From Chondrilla cf. caribensis (Eukaryota; Porifera; Demospongiae; Chondrillida; Chondrillidae): a stretch of DNA of 64,000 nucleotides. The DNA lies in the NCBI GenBank assembly GCA_964020155.1, contig OZ026561.1, positions 3,414,369-3,478,368 of the forward strand, given 5' to 3'. Under the pieces are notes generated by a model. It was not told the origin of the DNA and searched no databases. It saw nothing but the letters and a program-made list of their open reading frames with translations. A program made the translations under genes and the position numbers. Shown here in pieces: positions 10,989 to 24,300 of this stretch. Each line of letters opens with the position of its first letter. Positions within the stretch are counted from its first letter, which is position 1.

Positions 10989-12748
10989 CCATCGAGTCAA
11001 GTTTATGATACAATAAAATGTTTTTTTTTCTTTCGATTTTTGGATTCAAATGAAATGTATATCATTATTTGTATTGATTGTTTTGAGTAAGAGACTGTTG
11101 TTATTATAAACAGTACAGCATCAAGTTCAACATGCATATGTCACAAGTTATTACATTATTACATTGTTATTACATTTCTATATGTACTCAGAAAGCATAT
11201 TTCATTTAATTTTGCAGATTCTTGAGGTATAATCAAAACCCATGGCCACAGTCCTGTTCGTGGCATGCATGATTTAATAGGCTGTGTAACATTTCATAAC
11301 CTGGTGTTCCTGATCATGGCTGTTCAGTTGACAGAAATAATCTTTACGGCTCCACAGAGTGTCACCTCTGTCAAGAACATTTAGCTAGCAAGGCAATCTC
11401 ATGTTCTCAGCTTTGCATGCATGCAGTTAGTCATGGACGCCTATGCTCTTTTTCAAGGAGTTTTCCTAACCAGCCACTTTTGATATAATATATAGATGAC
11501 AATATCTATTGGCTACTACTTTCAAACTTATACTGTCACCATGGGTCCATGGGTTATACACACCTCCCTAATTATATATCACATTTCATAGTCTCTGTTG
11601 CCATAATATCATAGATTACTGATGATGTTAGAGATACTTGGCTAATTTGAGTTAATTGAAATAGTGGTCACTTTAAGTATTTTCTTGGATCAGTTTATGA
11701 CCTGGTATAAATATTTCTTTCAGTTCATGTGTGCATGGATAGTTTGTCTATTTATTTGTAGCAAATACTTTCTGGCTTGAACAATGTTCCATTTTGAAAA
11801 TGGAGGCGAGAATGTGTCTCAGCGGCATTGAAGTTGACATAGCACTGTAAGGCTTCATGTAATAAGATGTAACATCACATGTGACACCAATGAGATACTC
11901 ATGACCATGCAAGGCCACTTCGTAGATCCTGCCAATACAGGTTCAACATATTACAGTAACACCAGTATAGTAGTTACGTAATAGAGCTAATACATTATGT
12001 AATGATAAGTAACAACCTGTACCTGGGACATTAATGATATTCATAGCCACACAAGCCCACATAGTGAATAATATTATAATATTATATACATACAGGCAAC
12101 TATAGATATTATGTCATAAGTTATAGTACATACCAGGAAATTATGGTCAATTGATAACTTTATGCTAGGAGATTAGTTGTATTGGAAATACATAACCATG
12201 GAATCCTCTTGATTACACTCTAAATCGGATATCACCCTATGGATAATAAGTGTAAAAAACATTATTATTAAGTAATTTAAGTTATTAAAAACTTGTGGGA
12301 GTGCCCCCCCCTGCACTCAAATTACATGCGAGTTATAATTGGTGAACAAAAGAATCCTGTATGCAGATAAATGAAATGACACCCATCATTTTTAAATTAT
12401 TGTTGATTTATATATTATATAGTATATAATATGGATGTGTATATATTGATATGTTGTCCAACCAATATTCCATGCTAAGCAATTTCGTTTTAAAGGGGGT
12501 TGAAAATATGATACAATTCATTATTATCTCAAATAATATCACGTACTATGTAAGAATAAAGTTATTCGGAATAATATTTCAATAATAATTATTTCAAGAA
12601 ATAGAAACTTTGTCAGGCGCACTTAATCCCAAACTGTCAATTGTGCATGCGCATACTGTACACATGGATTGCCAACTTGGCCTCTTTCCAAATATCCATA
12701 TGCATTCATACAGTGCCCTTGAGCTCCTCTCACTCTTCACTTCCACTT

Positions 12749-12755
<7 letters not shown>
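10989..12755. repeat. bZIP 3' trailing repeat, no further gene
   Basis: After the bZIP stop a ~1.2-kb composite repeat follows in fixed order: gatcatggc/ggtgttcctg block (about 11300), ctagcaaggc block (about 11390), gttatacacacctcc block (about 11560), and the TTGAACAATGTTCC to CATTATGTAATG block (about 11780-12010). The same order trails the bZIP copies at 42361, 52451 and 55170 and, inverted, those at 6812, 17830 and 48866. The rest is AT-rich with nothing recognisable. Confidence 0.6.

Positions 12756-12842
<87 letters not shown>
12756..12842. repeat. (CA)n microsatellite bounding an MTMR9 fragment
   Basis: Pure AC repeat directly at the left edge of the MTMR9 promoter and exon 1 copy that starts near 12880. 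Confidence 0.97.
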
Positions 12843-12844
<2 letters not shown>

Positions 12845-13076
12845 AAGGCTTAAGTGGTAATTACATGCATGCATTTTGAGTGAGGCTAGGCTCCAGAAGA
12901 GGATCATACCGCGTCGAAAACAAAGGACAGTCGTCTCTATTAGAGCAGGAGAGGGAGATAGAAGAACGGATATTATAGCGCCGACGTATTCGGACAGGCT
13001 AACGGAAACCGTCGTCAAACTGAAGCTGTCGTAAACGGAACTTACTATTTTCATTTTAAATGGCCGCCAGTTGAAG

Positions 13077-14207
13077 ATGACTTTAAGGGTCTCTGGTTTG
13101 ACGGCCTAATCCATCCAATTGTGGACAGCGTTGTCTTGAAAATACATAGTGAAGAGTCTGTTCAAGGATGTTTGTGCCTGTCTCCTAAGTATTTGCAGTT
13201 CATATCACAACGGAAATCTTTCAACGACTTGCAGGTCAGGACTTGCAAACAAGATTACGTATCTTACACGTAATCTTGTTTCAAAAGATATTAATAGAGG
13301 CGACTGAGTACCAATTCACAGAAATATTACGACGATTGAAAGCATGTACATAATTGTCGAAATAGCTAGTTTCCCGTGCCATAGAATTTAACTTGCACGT
13401 GTATGGGAAAGCGTTATGCCAGGTGGTTGGAAATGAAGTACATACAATGGGCTGTCGTATAGTAGCTATGTGAAGTATGAAAGTACTTTAGTGTCCCTCT
13501 TTCAGTCAATCTTTCCAACTCAATTCTCTGAAAATGTCATATGCCTGTACTAGTAACCTCTTAATCGAAATCTTCATCTCTGGTGAGTAGAATTCACTTG
13601 ATCTGTTCCAGTAGTTTGACGTACCTGGACCGCACTGCATGCTATCAGTGGTCACTGGCATATATGTCAGATTGCATGCATGTGTATAGATACATTTTAC
13701 CAGAGCCATTTTTGTCTACATGTACCACTGTAGTATCTGGTTTTGTAAGAATCAACGATCTACAACAATGTACTATTTGATTATCTGACAATTTGAAAAG
13801 AAGCAAAGGGGACTCAAGGGGACCACCCTGTCCCCTAATGTACATACGTATGTACATAAAAATACTAGATAAAAATTTCTTGTTCTTTTTTCATGTTTTA
13901 TAGTAATGTTCTCTGTTGTATTGTATTCATGTATGTATGTGATGTGATCTACTTTACTCCATATGTATATTAGCCTCATTTTCCGTACTACATGTCTTTT
14001 AGGATCTTGTCTTACACTACCTGTGTTCTCTCCTACGTCCATGGCTACTAGCTACTGCAGTCTCTACTATTGATGTGCAAAAGTCCAACCAAACTAGAGG
14101 TTGCATTGTCTTGAAGATGACGGACTTCAGAATGATTTGTATTGAAGTATCAGATCTACAGGTATGTCAGAAGCTGGCTGAATCTATCCGAATACTTTCA
14201 CTGCCTG
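13077..14207 (+). pseudogene. MTMR9-like pseudogene fragment, exons 1-2 only (SD-A)
   Basis: Exon 1 (13077-13234) matches the full gene at 57765 but has a frameshift after the start codon; the rest reads FDGLIHPIVDSVVLKI and onward. Exon 2 (14045-14207) is open (TRGCIVLKMTDFRMICIEV...CQKLAESIRILSLP), but its acceptor has changed from AG to GG, and a new strong donor-like CAGGTATGT has appeared inside it. Exons 3 onward are absent: the copy stops at the CA array from 14249. The promoter block at 12880-13050 is still present, so transcription without a useful product is possible. A small hairpin (AACAAGATTACGT arms) sits just after exon 1 at about 13248-13282. Confidence 0.8.
13506..13709 (-). 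other. Conserved MTMR9 intron-1 segment
   Basis: Copy of the segment at 4331, lying in the intron of the MTMR9 fragment. The minus frame is open (MALVKC..., TTDSMQCG, SSEFYSPEMKISIKRLL). Probably not coding. Confidence 0.4.
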
Positions 14208-14245
14208 GTGAATGTGCTGTAATAGTATTATGGAAACATGTGCGT

Positions 14246-14248
<3 letters not shown>

Positions 14249-14295
<47 letters not shown>

Positions 14296-14296
14296 C

Positions 14297-14367
<71 letters not shown>

Positions 14368-14378
14368 CCAAACACACA
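14249..14378. repeat. (CA)n microsatellite bounding an MTMR9 fragment
   Basis: AC repeat with two ACCAAAC interruptions. It stands where intron 2 of the full MTMR9-like gene also has a CA array, and homology to that gene ends here. Confidence 0.97.
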
Positions 14379-17300
14379 CACATATGCGCGATCATGTGTG
14401 TTTGCTTGTACTTGTATGAAACCATGTTATTGAGTGTGAGTGAGCTAGTACCTAGGATGGAGTGAGTTCTAGTTTCTACTTTTCATATAAATTCAAGCCT
14501 AAGATTGCATGCTTCCAAACTGAGTCTGACACTGGAAATATTCACAAAAAGTAGTGCATCCACCTTTCTGTATCAAAAATATACATGTACAGTGAATTCT
14601 CGTCAATCCGCTACCACAGTGGAAGTGTGAAGGGTGAAGAATGCAGTTTTGGTTTGGTCTCCTCCTGGTAGGAATTTAAGAAGAGATTTTGGTCAGGAAG
14701 ATGTAAGCTCTGTTTGAGGTCGCTGATTCCAAAGAAGAAAAAGCAAATGTTTGGTGGAATTGGGAATTAACGGAATAATGAAGAGATGAGACAATGGTTA
14801 GTTTCACCACATCTTGTGCTGAAAGTACCGTGTTCACATGCATTCATTGTGGACTATTATTACTGTGTTTTCATGCAATATGTACCCTACTGTAAGTATT
14901 GTACACTGCCACTTGCATAATATCAAATGCCCGGGCAGGAGCTTATACAGAAATGAGGGATTCCTGTACAGTCGTACAAGGGGATGAACCAGTAGATTAA
15001 CAGTCCTGTTGGTTGTACATACAACAGGATTGACTAGGTGCTTAACAGGCTTGTCCAGTAACACTGTACGATACCATTTGTATCATTTAATTGGATAGTA
15101 ACTTGAGACAAAGATGAAAATTGTTGACAATATCCATTATACTTTCTTGACTTCAATAACACTAAATACTAACTTTTTTAAGCATACTGCGGCAGCTCTT
15201 ATACTGTCCAATAGAGAGGAGAACACAGAACACTGCTTATCTAGCATATCATGGAGTGTTTCCAGTATCCACTATACCATGAAGTGTGTATGTACTATGC
15301 CATGGGGTGTGTTTAATATGTACTGTGCCATTGAGGGTGTTCAGTATGCATGTATTATTACATGACAGCAAGTATATTTAATGAGAGGTACCCTGGTTAG
15401 TGCATTAATGATTTCCATGCATACCCTTACCCTACCCAAACACGCATAATTTACAAGAGAATTTTAGGGTTTCCCTGATGTTCCAGGCATATTTCCCATT
15501 CTACAGTTTGGTTTATGGCATCATGACATTCTCCTGTGTCTTCTCTGGACAATCATGAAACTGAGAAAACCCTTGCATGATACCTTGGAGACCAGCAGCC
15601 CTGCTTATACTCGACTGACCTTTATCTTTCATATTTTGGTTATGAATTTCACTAATGTCATATGCATATATGTGGCATGATGGCACGATATCAGATTACG
15701 TGTTGTATTATTTCTATTATGTTCATACTATATTGGTGTTACTGTAATAGGTTGAGCCTGTGTTGACATGATCTAATGTGTGGCCTTATGGTCAAGAATA
15801 TTTCATGGAAGTCACATATTTATTTTATCACATGAAACTGTAATGCTAGGAAGTGTTGGCATCACTCGATTGATGATCTCATACATCAAAGACAGTAAAC
15901 AGGTTGCCAGCACTGCAGTGACCTATAATAGGCTCTAGCACCTCATTGTAACGTAGCAATGCTACCACACAAATATCCTATCGATGAACACTTTCAAAGG
16001 TCATTATCACTCTCGTACTGGTGTACATATTATAGTGCTAACAACTGTTGGTATTACCTGATGAGGTCATGTATTAAAGACACAGGTACCAGCACTGCAG
16101 TGACTTCTAAGAGGCTCTAACACGTCATTGTAACTTAGCAACGCCACCGCACAAATATCCCATATACGTATCACACCCTATTGCGCTGATCTCCACTCAT
16201 CTCCCTTCATTGTGACCCAGGAGGGGGCCTGCTACTACTCAACTGACCTTTTATTATAATTTTATGGTTATGAATCTCATTAATGCTATGTGCATAATAT
16301 GATGGCATAATATCAGGCTGAGATCACATGTTGTATTGTATTATCTTTATTATGTACCTACTATACTGGTGTTACTATAATAAGTTGAGCCTGTATTAAC
16401 ATGATCTAATATGTGGCCTTGTGTGGTCATGAATATTTCATGATTGTCACATTCTTATCTTATCACATGAAACTGTAATGCTAGGAAGTGTTGGCATCAC
16501 TCAATTGATGATCTCTCATACATCAAAGAGGGTAAACAGGTTACCAGCACTGCAGTGACCTATAATTGACTCCAACACCTCCTTATAATGTAGCAATGCT
16601 ACCACACATATCCTATCGATGAACACTTTCAAAGGTCATTATCACTATCCCGATCGTACTGGTGTGTACAGTACAAACTTATTGGTTTTGCTGCATTTCT
16701 TTCAATCCCCCACTCTGTTTTTATGGTAAGGTGTCCTATAAGTACTGCATTGTGTCTGAGACACATTCTTGCCTCCATTATCATAGTCCAAGCCAAAATG
16801 CATTTGCTACATTTCCTCTGTCATTTTACATAAGCTATTCCTGGACCATCCACACTTGAACTGAAGGAAATACTTGCTTATACTGGTCATAAGCTGGTTT
16901 AATCTAGGCAATCACCTATTACCATGCACTGTTTAGCTCCAGTGAACCATTTTTCCCAACATCATCAGTATTGATGATATCGCAACAGAGACTATAAATG
17001 GTGATATATGATATGTATTGAGGTGTGTATATATAACCCATGCTGAGAACACAAGTTTTCCTTGCTAGCTAAATGCTCCTATGACAGATAACTGTGCTAT
17101 TTTCATTTCAAAACAAGATATGTTATGCTCAGTATTGTGTATGTGTGTGTTTCTATATACGCGTAACCGCAACATTTAATGCATATTATAATTAAATTTT
17201 GATACACTGAGAATTGGAAATTAGGTTTGAAATTAATTGGGCACAACAGCTTCGCCAAACGTTATATCATCAGCAAAGTTTGTTCAAAACTAAAAGAGAG

Positions 17301-17828
17301 GCCCAAGTTATTCAAGTGTTTTTTTTATTCGAAGTACTCAAACCATTTCGAACTGCATCAGGACCACCAGGTTATGAAATGTTACACAGCCTATTCAATC
17401 ATGCATGCCTGGACCGTACCTCAAGAATCTGTCAAATTGGATTAATTATGTTTTAGGAGTAGATGATTACTGAGTGAACTCTTACATTGCCAATGGATTG
17501 GAATGCATGCATACATATTATACTATAATACACTACTAATAATATCCGTCTAGCAGTAATTTTAATTTGCCAATATTACCAATAAGTAAATTATTAAATT
17601 GCAGTAAAAATAACACAAACAGGATGATAATGATCTCAGGTAATACATGCAGTAACAGTAGACTCACGTCTTTTGAAAAGAAAAAGAGAGAAAAAAAGAA
17701 AGACTCTGAAAAGAACTCATTGACAAGGAGTGTGGTCACCGTGGAACATTGGAGGTCGTTACAGTGGGTGGCAACCTATCTGATGGGTTTATTGCCTGTC
17801 GAGGATGTACACATAGAACCAAGCTTAA
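14379..17828. other. No gene; tandemly arranged dispersed repeats
   Basis: Two adjacent copies of the dispersed repeat (about 15600-16030 and 16250-16680) share blocks such as TTGGCATCACTC and CTTTCAAAGGTCATTATC. One edge of a MITE with the TACAGTGAATTCTCG end lies near 14590. The trailing repeat of the minus-strand bZIP pseudogene fills 16900-17450. Confidence 0.5.
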
Positions 17829-18210
17829 AATTGTGTTGGCATATCCGAGAAGTCTTTGTAAGGTGTCTATTTTAAATCTGTATGAACTTATCTCTGCTCT
17901 CAATCTTACGTTTCCTTAAATACATTTATCTGCTTTTAGTGTATCCTTCAACTGTTTATGGCACTTCGATTCTCTGCAACGCTTGGCAGTAAGCCGTTGT
18001 TCCTTCGTCTTCTTTCCCTACACTTGTCATCTTTTTCTCCAAAGGTACCGCTATGTGCTTCTTCCTGCATTTTTTTGACCGTCTTTGGGTTTCCGTTTGA
18101 GGAAGATTCAGTCATTAACATATCAGCTTTATATCCATCCTGTGATGCAGAAGGTACCATCTGCGTTCTGGAAACATTTCCCGTTGGTTCACAACCACAA
18201 AGAATTGAAG
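17829..18210 (-). pseudogene. Degenerate bZIP exon 2 (SD-A)
   Basis: The minus strand begins with the usual exon 2 start (SILCGCEPTGNVSRTQ...ASQDGYKA) but the basic region is frameshifted (MQEEAHSGTFGEKDDKCRERR) and the zipper is in another frame. Exon 1 is missing. Its SD-B counterpart at 48866-49604 is intact, so the gene decayed after the two blocks separated. Confidence 0.8.
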
Positions 18211-19697
18211 CTGCACACAATGGAATTAAACAACCGAATAAGATCATAGCGTGCAAAAAGGACTATAGGTCATAGGTCCATCTAATTAGTACCAGGAAAC
18301 ATCAAAGGTCAAAAATGCAACACTTCCGACGGAATGAGCGCAACAACTCCATATAAACTGTACTTCAAGTTATATTTCTCAAAAAGTAGTTTCTACATAC
18401 ACATGCATCCTCCGTGCTGTGTTGCGATTACTGCTAGAGATTGGCCTGAGGGCACGTAGTAAATTGCTTATTGCAAAATCGAATAAGTCTTAGATCATAG
18501 TGTGCGAAAAGGGATAGGGACCGCTTCATTCCGATGGGCTTATGTGACTAATTCATTTTAGTTTAAGAGGGCATGGAATAGTTTGTGTATCATTATATAC
18601 AGAAATGTAGCAAATACTTTTTGGCTTGAACAGTGTTCTATTTTGAAAATGGAGCGAGAATGTGTCTCAGTGACATTACGGTCATTATATCACTGTATAG
18701 CTTCATGTAATAAGATGTAACACCACGCGTGACACCAATGAGATATTCATGACCACTCAAGACCACACATTAGATCATGCAAACACAGGCTTACCTTTAT
18801 AGTAACTTATAGTAACACCAGCATAGTAGTAACATAATAGAGATAATTATGTAATAATAAGTAGCAACCTGCACCTGGGACATTAATGAGATTCATACCC
18901 ACACAAGCCCACACAGTTGATATGCATAAAGGCAATACTAAAATAGTTTTTATGTCATAAGATATAATAAGATTATGGTTAATCGATAACTTTATGTTTT
19001 CAGATTAGTTGATAATATCCACCATTCCTCTCACTGTATGCTACATAACAGAAGCTCTTTTGAAATATTCAGGGACCTTTTTGTATTGGAAATACATAAC
19101 CAATCCTCCACACTCACCCTATAGACATAATTGCTGAAAACATAGAAACATACTAACATGCATGATATTTGCAATGTCTTTCAAGTTCAAACACTAATAC
19201 ACTATTTTTTAGAGGCCTATATGGACACTTATTGTCTCTGATTTCATAGTGTACACACACACACACACACACACTATTACGGCTGCTTCTATCTATTGCA
19301 GTTGGATAAAGTGTCATCAAGTAACTAAATAAATCTGGCAAAGTGACCTGTTTGGTTGTTACGTAGCAGATTTTATTTGATGAAACATTATATGTATATT
19401 AAGTAAGAGGATGAGTTATAATCTATTACGTCCTCTCATTATTGTTTCAACTTGTAAATATTACATACAACCAAGATTTTCAGCTCTCATACAATTATTT
19501 TATTGCAATTACATTATTACAGTAATTCATAATATTCGAATAGATTTCGGATTATATAGATTACATGCTTGTTATGATTATAATATTATTTACTGTAATT
19601 CCACTAAATTCATGTTAATGCATAATAATGTAGCAATGGATTAATCCTCACTTGCACGTGATGTTAAATTAGCAGTAATCTCAGGAGCGTAAACATT
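18211..19697. other. No gene; bZIP upstream remnants and dispersed repeat
   Basis: 18370-18480 matches sequence upstream of minus-strand bZIP copies (also 7440, 37970, 49731). 18600-18860 is an inverted copy of the repeat also seen at 11780. A short (CA)11 is at 19253-19275. 19380-19690 is AT-rich and is probably the 3' flank of the tyrosinase gene. Confidence 0.45.
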
Positions 19698-20532
19698 TCA
19701 GGTAGAATCGGGAGGACACGCAAAACTATCACTTCGGTGAATGGCCAGTTGTTGGTAGTCGTATCCAAAGTGACGTGAACCCTTGTACATGTCAATATTT
19801 GTCTTCAGCGGGAAGAATGGAACCAAGTAATCTATGCCGTTATGGCCAGGATGGGCCACTCTGCTCTCTGGTACAAAGGAACTTCGCTTTCCCCTTCTTC
19901 TCAACCATGTTTCAAATATTCTGTCAACATTGCAGTGATGGAGATGAAATATAGGATCATTGCTAGCTGATGGTACAATCCTCATTTCACCATAGATGTA
20001 GATGTGGCCGGAATTGTGAAAATTATTATGAGTGGCTCCACTGCCATAATCTTCAAATGTCCCTTTTGATGTACTTTTGAAATCAACAAATCCTTCTAAT
20101 CGGTTACGAAAACTCCTTCCTGAAGAAGTACTACCATAACGTTCACCAGACTGATCAGCAGCATCATACACATCTGTACAGTACAGATATTCGATCATCT
20201 TAAAATCTGGTAATGTCTGATTTTCAAGCTCATTCTGTCCCCTCAGTATAAAGCGTCCACGTTCCAAATGACCTGTGTTAGTTTTATTTCTGTATGCTTG
20301 AACATTGCAGGCTTCTCGGATATCAGCACAAGTAACTGGAAGGGTATGGTCAGTGTTGGCTGCATAGTGAATGTCACAGACAGTTGGCCAATTGTCATTG
20401 TCGAATAATATTCCTGTCACGTTGCTTCTATTAGCACCCTTATATTAGTGAACGTACCGAAATAAGAAGGATGAAAAATTCGCTTTCTCACTTTTTTCGT
20501 GTCCCTCCAATCCCAGTACGGTAGTGTGAAAG
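19698..20532 (-). pseudogene. Tyrosinase, C-terminal half (CuB domain), separated by a transposon
   Basis: This is the 3' part of the gene that starts at 26117. Translation runs FTLPYWDWRDTKK, then after a 53-nt intron (20491-20439, GTGAGA..AAG) GANRSNVTGILFDNDNWPTV, to the stop at 19698. The CuB site is visible as HNNFHNSGHIY and DPIFHLHHCNVDRIF, and the end (LVPFFPL...FGYDY) matches the last part of the animal tyrosinase/TRP lumenal domain. No membrane segment follows, so the protein would be soluble or secreted. The family oxidises monophenols and diphenols to quinones at a dicopper centre. The 4.8-kb element ends just before this half, inside the coding exon. Confidence 0.8.
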
Positions 20533-20534
20533 TA

Positions 20535-20915
20535 GAGTAAAAAACGGAAATTCGCCCGCATATAAATTCGCCCACCTGGATCTCCGTCAATACGGACCGC
20601 ATGAATTCTAAACTAACGTCAGATGTAGATGTTGATGAGTGTACTTAGGGTGGAAATTACAAGCGTGATCGGTTGAATACCCGTGGTGAAAAGAGTCATT
20701 TTACGCCGTGGACGAAATAATGGAAATTCGCCCAACAAAATGGAAGTTCGCCCATCCCCTCATTTCTCCGCTAGTTTCTTTCTAAATCGAACAGAAACTT
20801 TAAGAAACTATCTCACACATTTCCTCTGCCAAATGCTACAATTTCATGGTGAATCGTTTTGGCGCGTGTAGAGCACGAACGATTATGTCGAGATAATCGA
20901 AATTCGCCCACACAC
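20535..20915 (+). repeat. Left terminal inverted repeat
   Basis: Reverse complement of 24950-25330 with few mismatches. The motif AATTCGCCC recurs at least six times within it in both orientations, a likely set of transposase-binding sites. Confidence 0.9.
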
Positions 20916-21316
20916 ACGTGATCACATGCATTATAATTGGCGGGATAATTCAAATTGCCATTAGCGGAACAAGATTGGAGAACAGTAAACAAACAAAAAC
21001 AAGGTGTGTTACTAAAGACTAGCTATATACTCCACCCAGGTACTGATAGACTTGATTCTCCTTTCTATTTCCAACTCTGTGAAAGTCTCAGCTCCTATAA
21101 TAACAAGTTTAGGTAAAAGCTGATAATATCAATAAAACACAATAGTTTGTGTGATAATATTGTGACCTCATAGAAACCACAACAAACATGTAAAGTTTAT
21201 TAGGATTTGGATCATCTGTAATATGCAGGAATTTGATGAAAGTAATATTATTCTGTGTATTCTATATATAGCCATAGCAATTGATGCTACTGTATATACT
21301 ATTATTATACACACAG

Positions 21317-24300
21317 ATGTTCCCGCACCCTCCCCTCAAATCCCGTATAGTAGTGACTTCCAACAATGGAATACCCAACCCCTCAGAAAAATCCCATATG
21401 CGACCTACATCATACAAGGGTTGGGACATGGATGCAATGCAGCTAGCAGTAGCAGAAGTGGAGAAGGGTATGTCACAGAGGCAAGCTGCAGAATGTTATA
21501 AGGTTCCACGAACCACACTACGGGACTACCTATCAGGTAGATCATCACTGTCATCGCGATCTGGGAAGGCAATACTTAGTGAAGAAGAAGAAAATGAGCT
21601 GGCAACCTTCCTTGTTGAGATAGCAAAAATTGGCTACCCCCATACCCGACAGCAAGTTATTTCGAAGGTCCAGGAAATAGTGGAGAGTAAGGGGAAGAAC
21701 ACTGTGATTACTCCTGGGTGGTGGCAAAGCTTTTGCAAACGTCACCCCGATCTTACCCTCAAGTCTGCCATTCCACTGTCAACTGCAAGAGCAAAGGCCA
21801 CAGATGAGGAAGTACTGGGAAGATACTTCAAAATGCTGAATGACTGCCTTAATGAGAATGATATATTCGACAATCCATCGAGGATATACAATTGCGATGA
21901 AACGGGCCTCCCACTAAATCCCACCTGCCACAAAGTTGTAGATAGGGTAGGATCACACAATCCTAGCTACATTACCGGCAATACCAAGGTTCAAGTCACA
22001 GTTTTGGCTTGCACCAATGCTACGGGCTATGCTATTCCACCAATGGTAGTCCTCAAGAAAAGACCAATCAACCAGCAATTGACCAACGGGGAAGTACCGG
22101 GGACTTCCTATGGCCTTTCACCCAATGGATGGATGAATCAAGAGCTCTTTACATCATGGTTTACAGAGCATTTTCTGCAATATGCTCACAGGGACAGGCC
22201 ACTCCTATTACTTATGGATGGGCATTCTTCCCATTATAGTCCAGCAACAATCACGCTGGCAGCTGAAAAGGGTGTGATTCTGTTCACCTTGCCTCCGAAT
22301 ACCACACATCTGACGCAGCCTCTTGACAGAGCCTGCTTTTCGCCCCTTAAAAATGCATGGAGGGAAATGTGTCATCGATTTCGCATGAATAACCCAGGCA
22401 GAGCTATAACACTTTACGATTTCAACAAAGTGTTCTCTGAAGCATGGTACAAGGCCATGTCCATGACCAACGTATTGCAAGGGTTCAAGGTAACTGGGAT
22501 TTACCCTTTCAATAGCACAGTATTCAATGCCATCTCCAGCCCGCCAAAGACCCTCATGGAAAGGACGGGACTTGCCTACATTCCGCTATACAGTCCAGCA
22601 CCTCCAACTGTGAAATCTGTAACCTCCTCAGATGTGACAACTACAGAATCGGATACTCCCAACAAAAATGCCACCTATATTCCGATGCGCCAACAAACAA
22701 GTATCAGCCGGTTTCTAATCAAACCACTGCCTCCTCAAGCACAGCCAACAAACAAGGAAAAATCTGCAGGTCTGATCCTCACTAGCGAAGAAAATTTAAA
22801 ATTATTGAAGGAGAAGAAGCTTGCCAAGGCAGAAAAGGAAAGAAAGATAGAAGAAAAACGACAGATGAAAGTGAAGAAATCCAAGGAAAAGGCAGAAAAG
22901 CACTCTAGAAGTACGTACAAATATTCAAGTTAATATATTAAGTAATGGCAGTTACGGATGTACTGGGCATATATATTGCAAAAAACATGTTTAACAATGG
23001 GTATGGTATTAATTTTTACTATATTATGTTACAGAAGTGATAGCCTCTGAATCATCAACAACAAAAGCTGTCAGTTCACAGAACAAAACATCATCCGCAA
23101 AAGATGCAACTTTCACATCTATTGCACCTGGTCCAGTCAAAAGTACGTACTACTATAATTATTACACAGTGCATCTAGCAACATTACTGTTCACTGTAGT
23201 TGTGAGAATATGTTACTGATCATCTTTAATTTTTAACTGAGAACCTTTTACTTGTACAATTTCAAGGTAACAGGAAAATTACCACAAGGTCACCCTCCAA
23301 GGTCATTACAGAAAATGACACTTTGGATTCATGCATCATGGCACCCAGCCCAACTGAAGAGAAACGTCCTCAGCGAAGCAAGCAAACAAAACCATGCAGG
23401 ACTACCAAAAGGAAAGATCTGCCAAATGGTTAGATTTATCAATACTTATGGCATAGCACAGGGAAACCTCTCTAATCCGGCACTCAATGGGACCTGAGAA
23501 TAATGTTGGATTAGGAAGCTGTTGGATTATGGAGTCCCTCTTACCATACTTATATATGGTTATTGTACCTCATATAATGGTCAGATTAGAGAGAATGTTT
23601 AATTACAGAGGTGTCGGATTAGCGTGGTTTCACTGTACTACCTTCCTATACATAAACTCAATCTATTCATTCACACCATGCATCTGATTGATATAGTGGT
23701 CATTGTGGAAGACAGTGATGTAACACCTGTGAAAGTAAAACCAGACTGGTGGCTGGAAAGTCTTCATTTGGCAAGTTCAGACAAGAAAAGGTTACTTACA
23801 GGAATGGAGCTGACGGACTCACTTATGAATGCTGTACAAAAGATACTTCAGGATCAGTTTCCCAACTGCCAAAGTCTGCAAGATGTAACACTAGGCCAAT
23901 TACTCATGTTTGCTCCGGTGTCCCAAGGAGATGGACCTGCAGTACAAATATTACATACAGGTGAGTAAAGTTTGTGACTATAGCTACCTATTACGAACAT
24001 GGTACGTAATAGAAACATTTTCTCAACATTATAATACACTTACATGCATAATTATATATAGTGTCAATACTATAGGCATCTCAAGTCACTGGGTGTGTAC
24101 GGCGACAGGAAATGACACTAATGAGGTGTTATTATTCGACAGTTTGTGGAGCACGACAATTTTGGAGAGAATGGTGGAGTTGCAAATAGCTCAAATTTAT
24201 CACCACAGATGTGCTGGATCGAAGACGTTAACAATTAGAAAAGTAAATGTACAACAGCAACTGTTCGGCACTTCAGACTGTGGATTGTTTGCAGTTGCAT

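Larger units (their letters stand above)
1..18480. repeat. Large direct segmental duplication, copy A (SD-A)
   Basis: This block matches 29985-49840 base for base over long stretches in the same orientation. The offset starts at 29985 and drifts to about 31200 through indels: a deletion near 3955, shorter CA tracts, absence of the 780-bp element found at 39444, and a ~125-bp deletion near 9893. The left end lies outside the window, because the first base already aligns just downstream of the bZIP pseudogene at 29221. Gene remnants inside the block occur in the same order in both copies. A true tandem duplication and an assembly that joined two haplotypes are both possible. Confidence 0.9.

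Noticed and set aside
19411..19644. 77-codon open frame downstream of tyrosinase
   Set aside because: AT-rich composition, no homology I recognise, and it lies in the 3' flank on the opposite strand.
21281..21316. Transposase start at 21281
   Set aside because: The codon is TTG. ATG at 21284 or, more likely, 21317 just after an acceptor-like ACACAG, are better starts.
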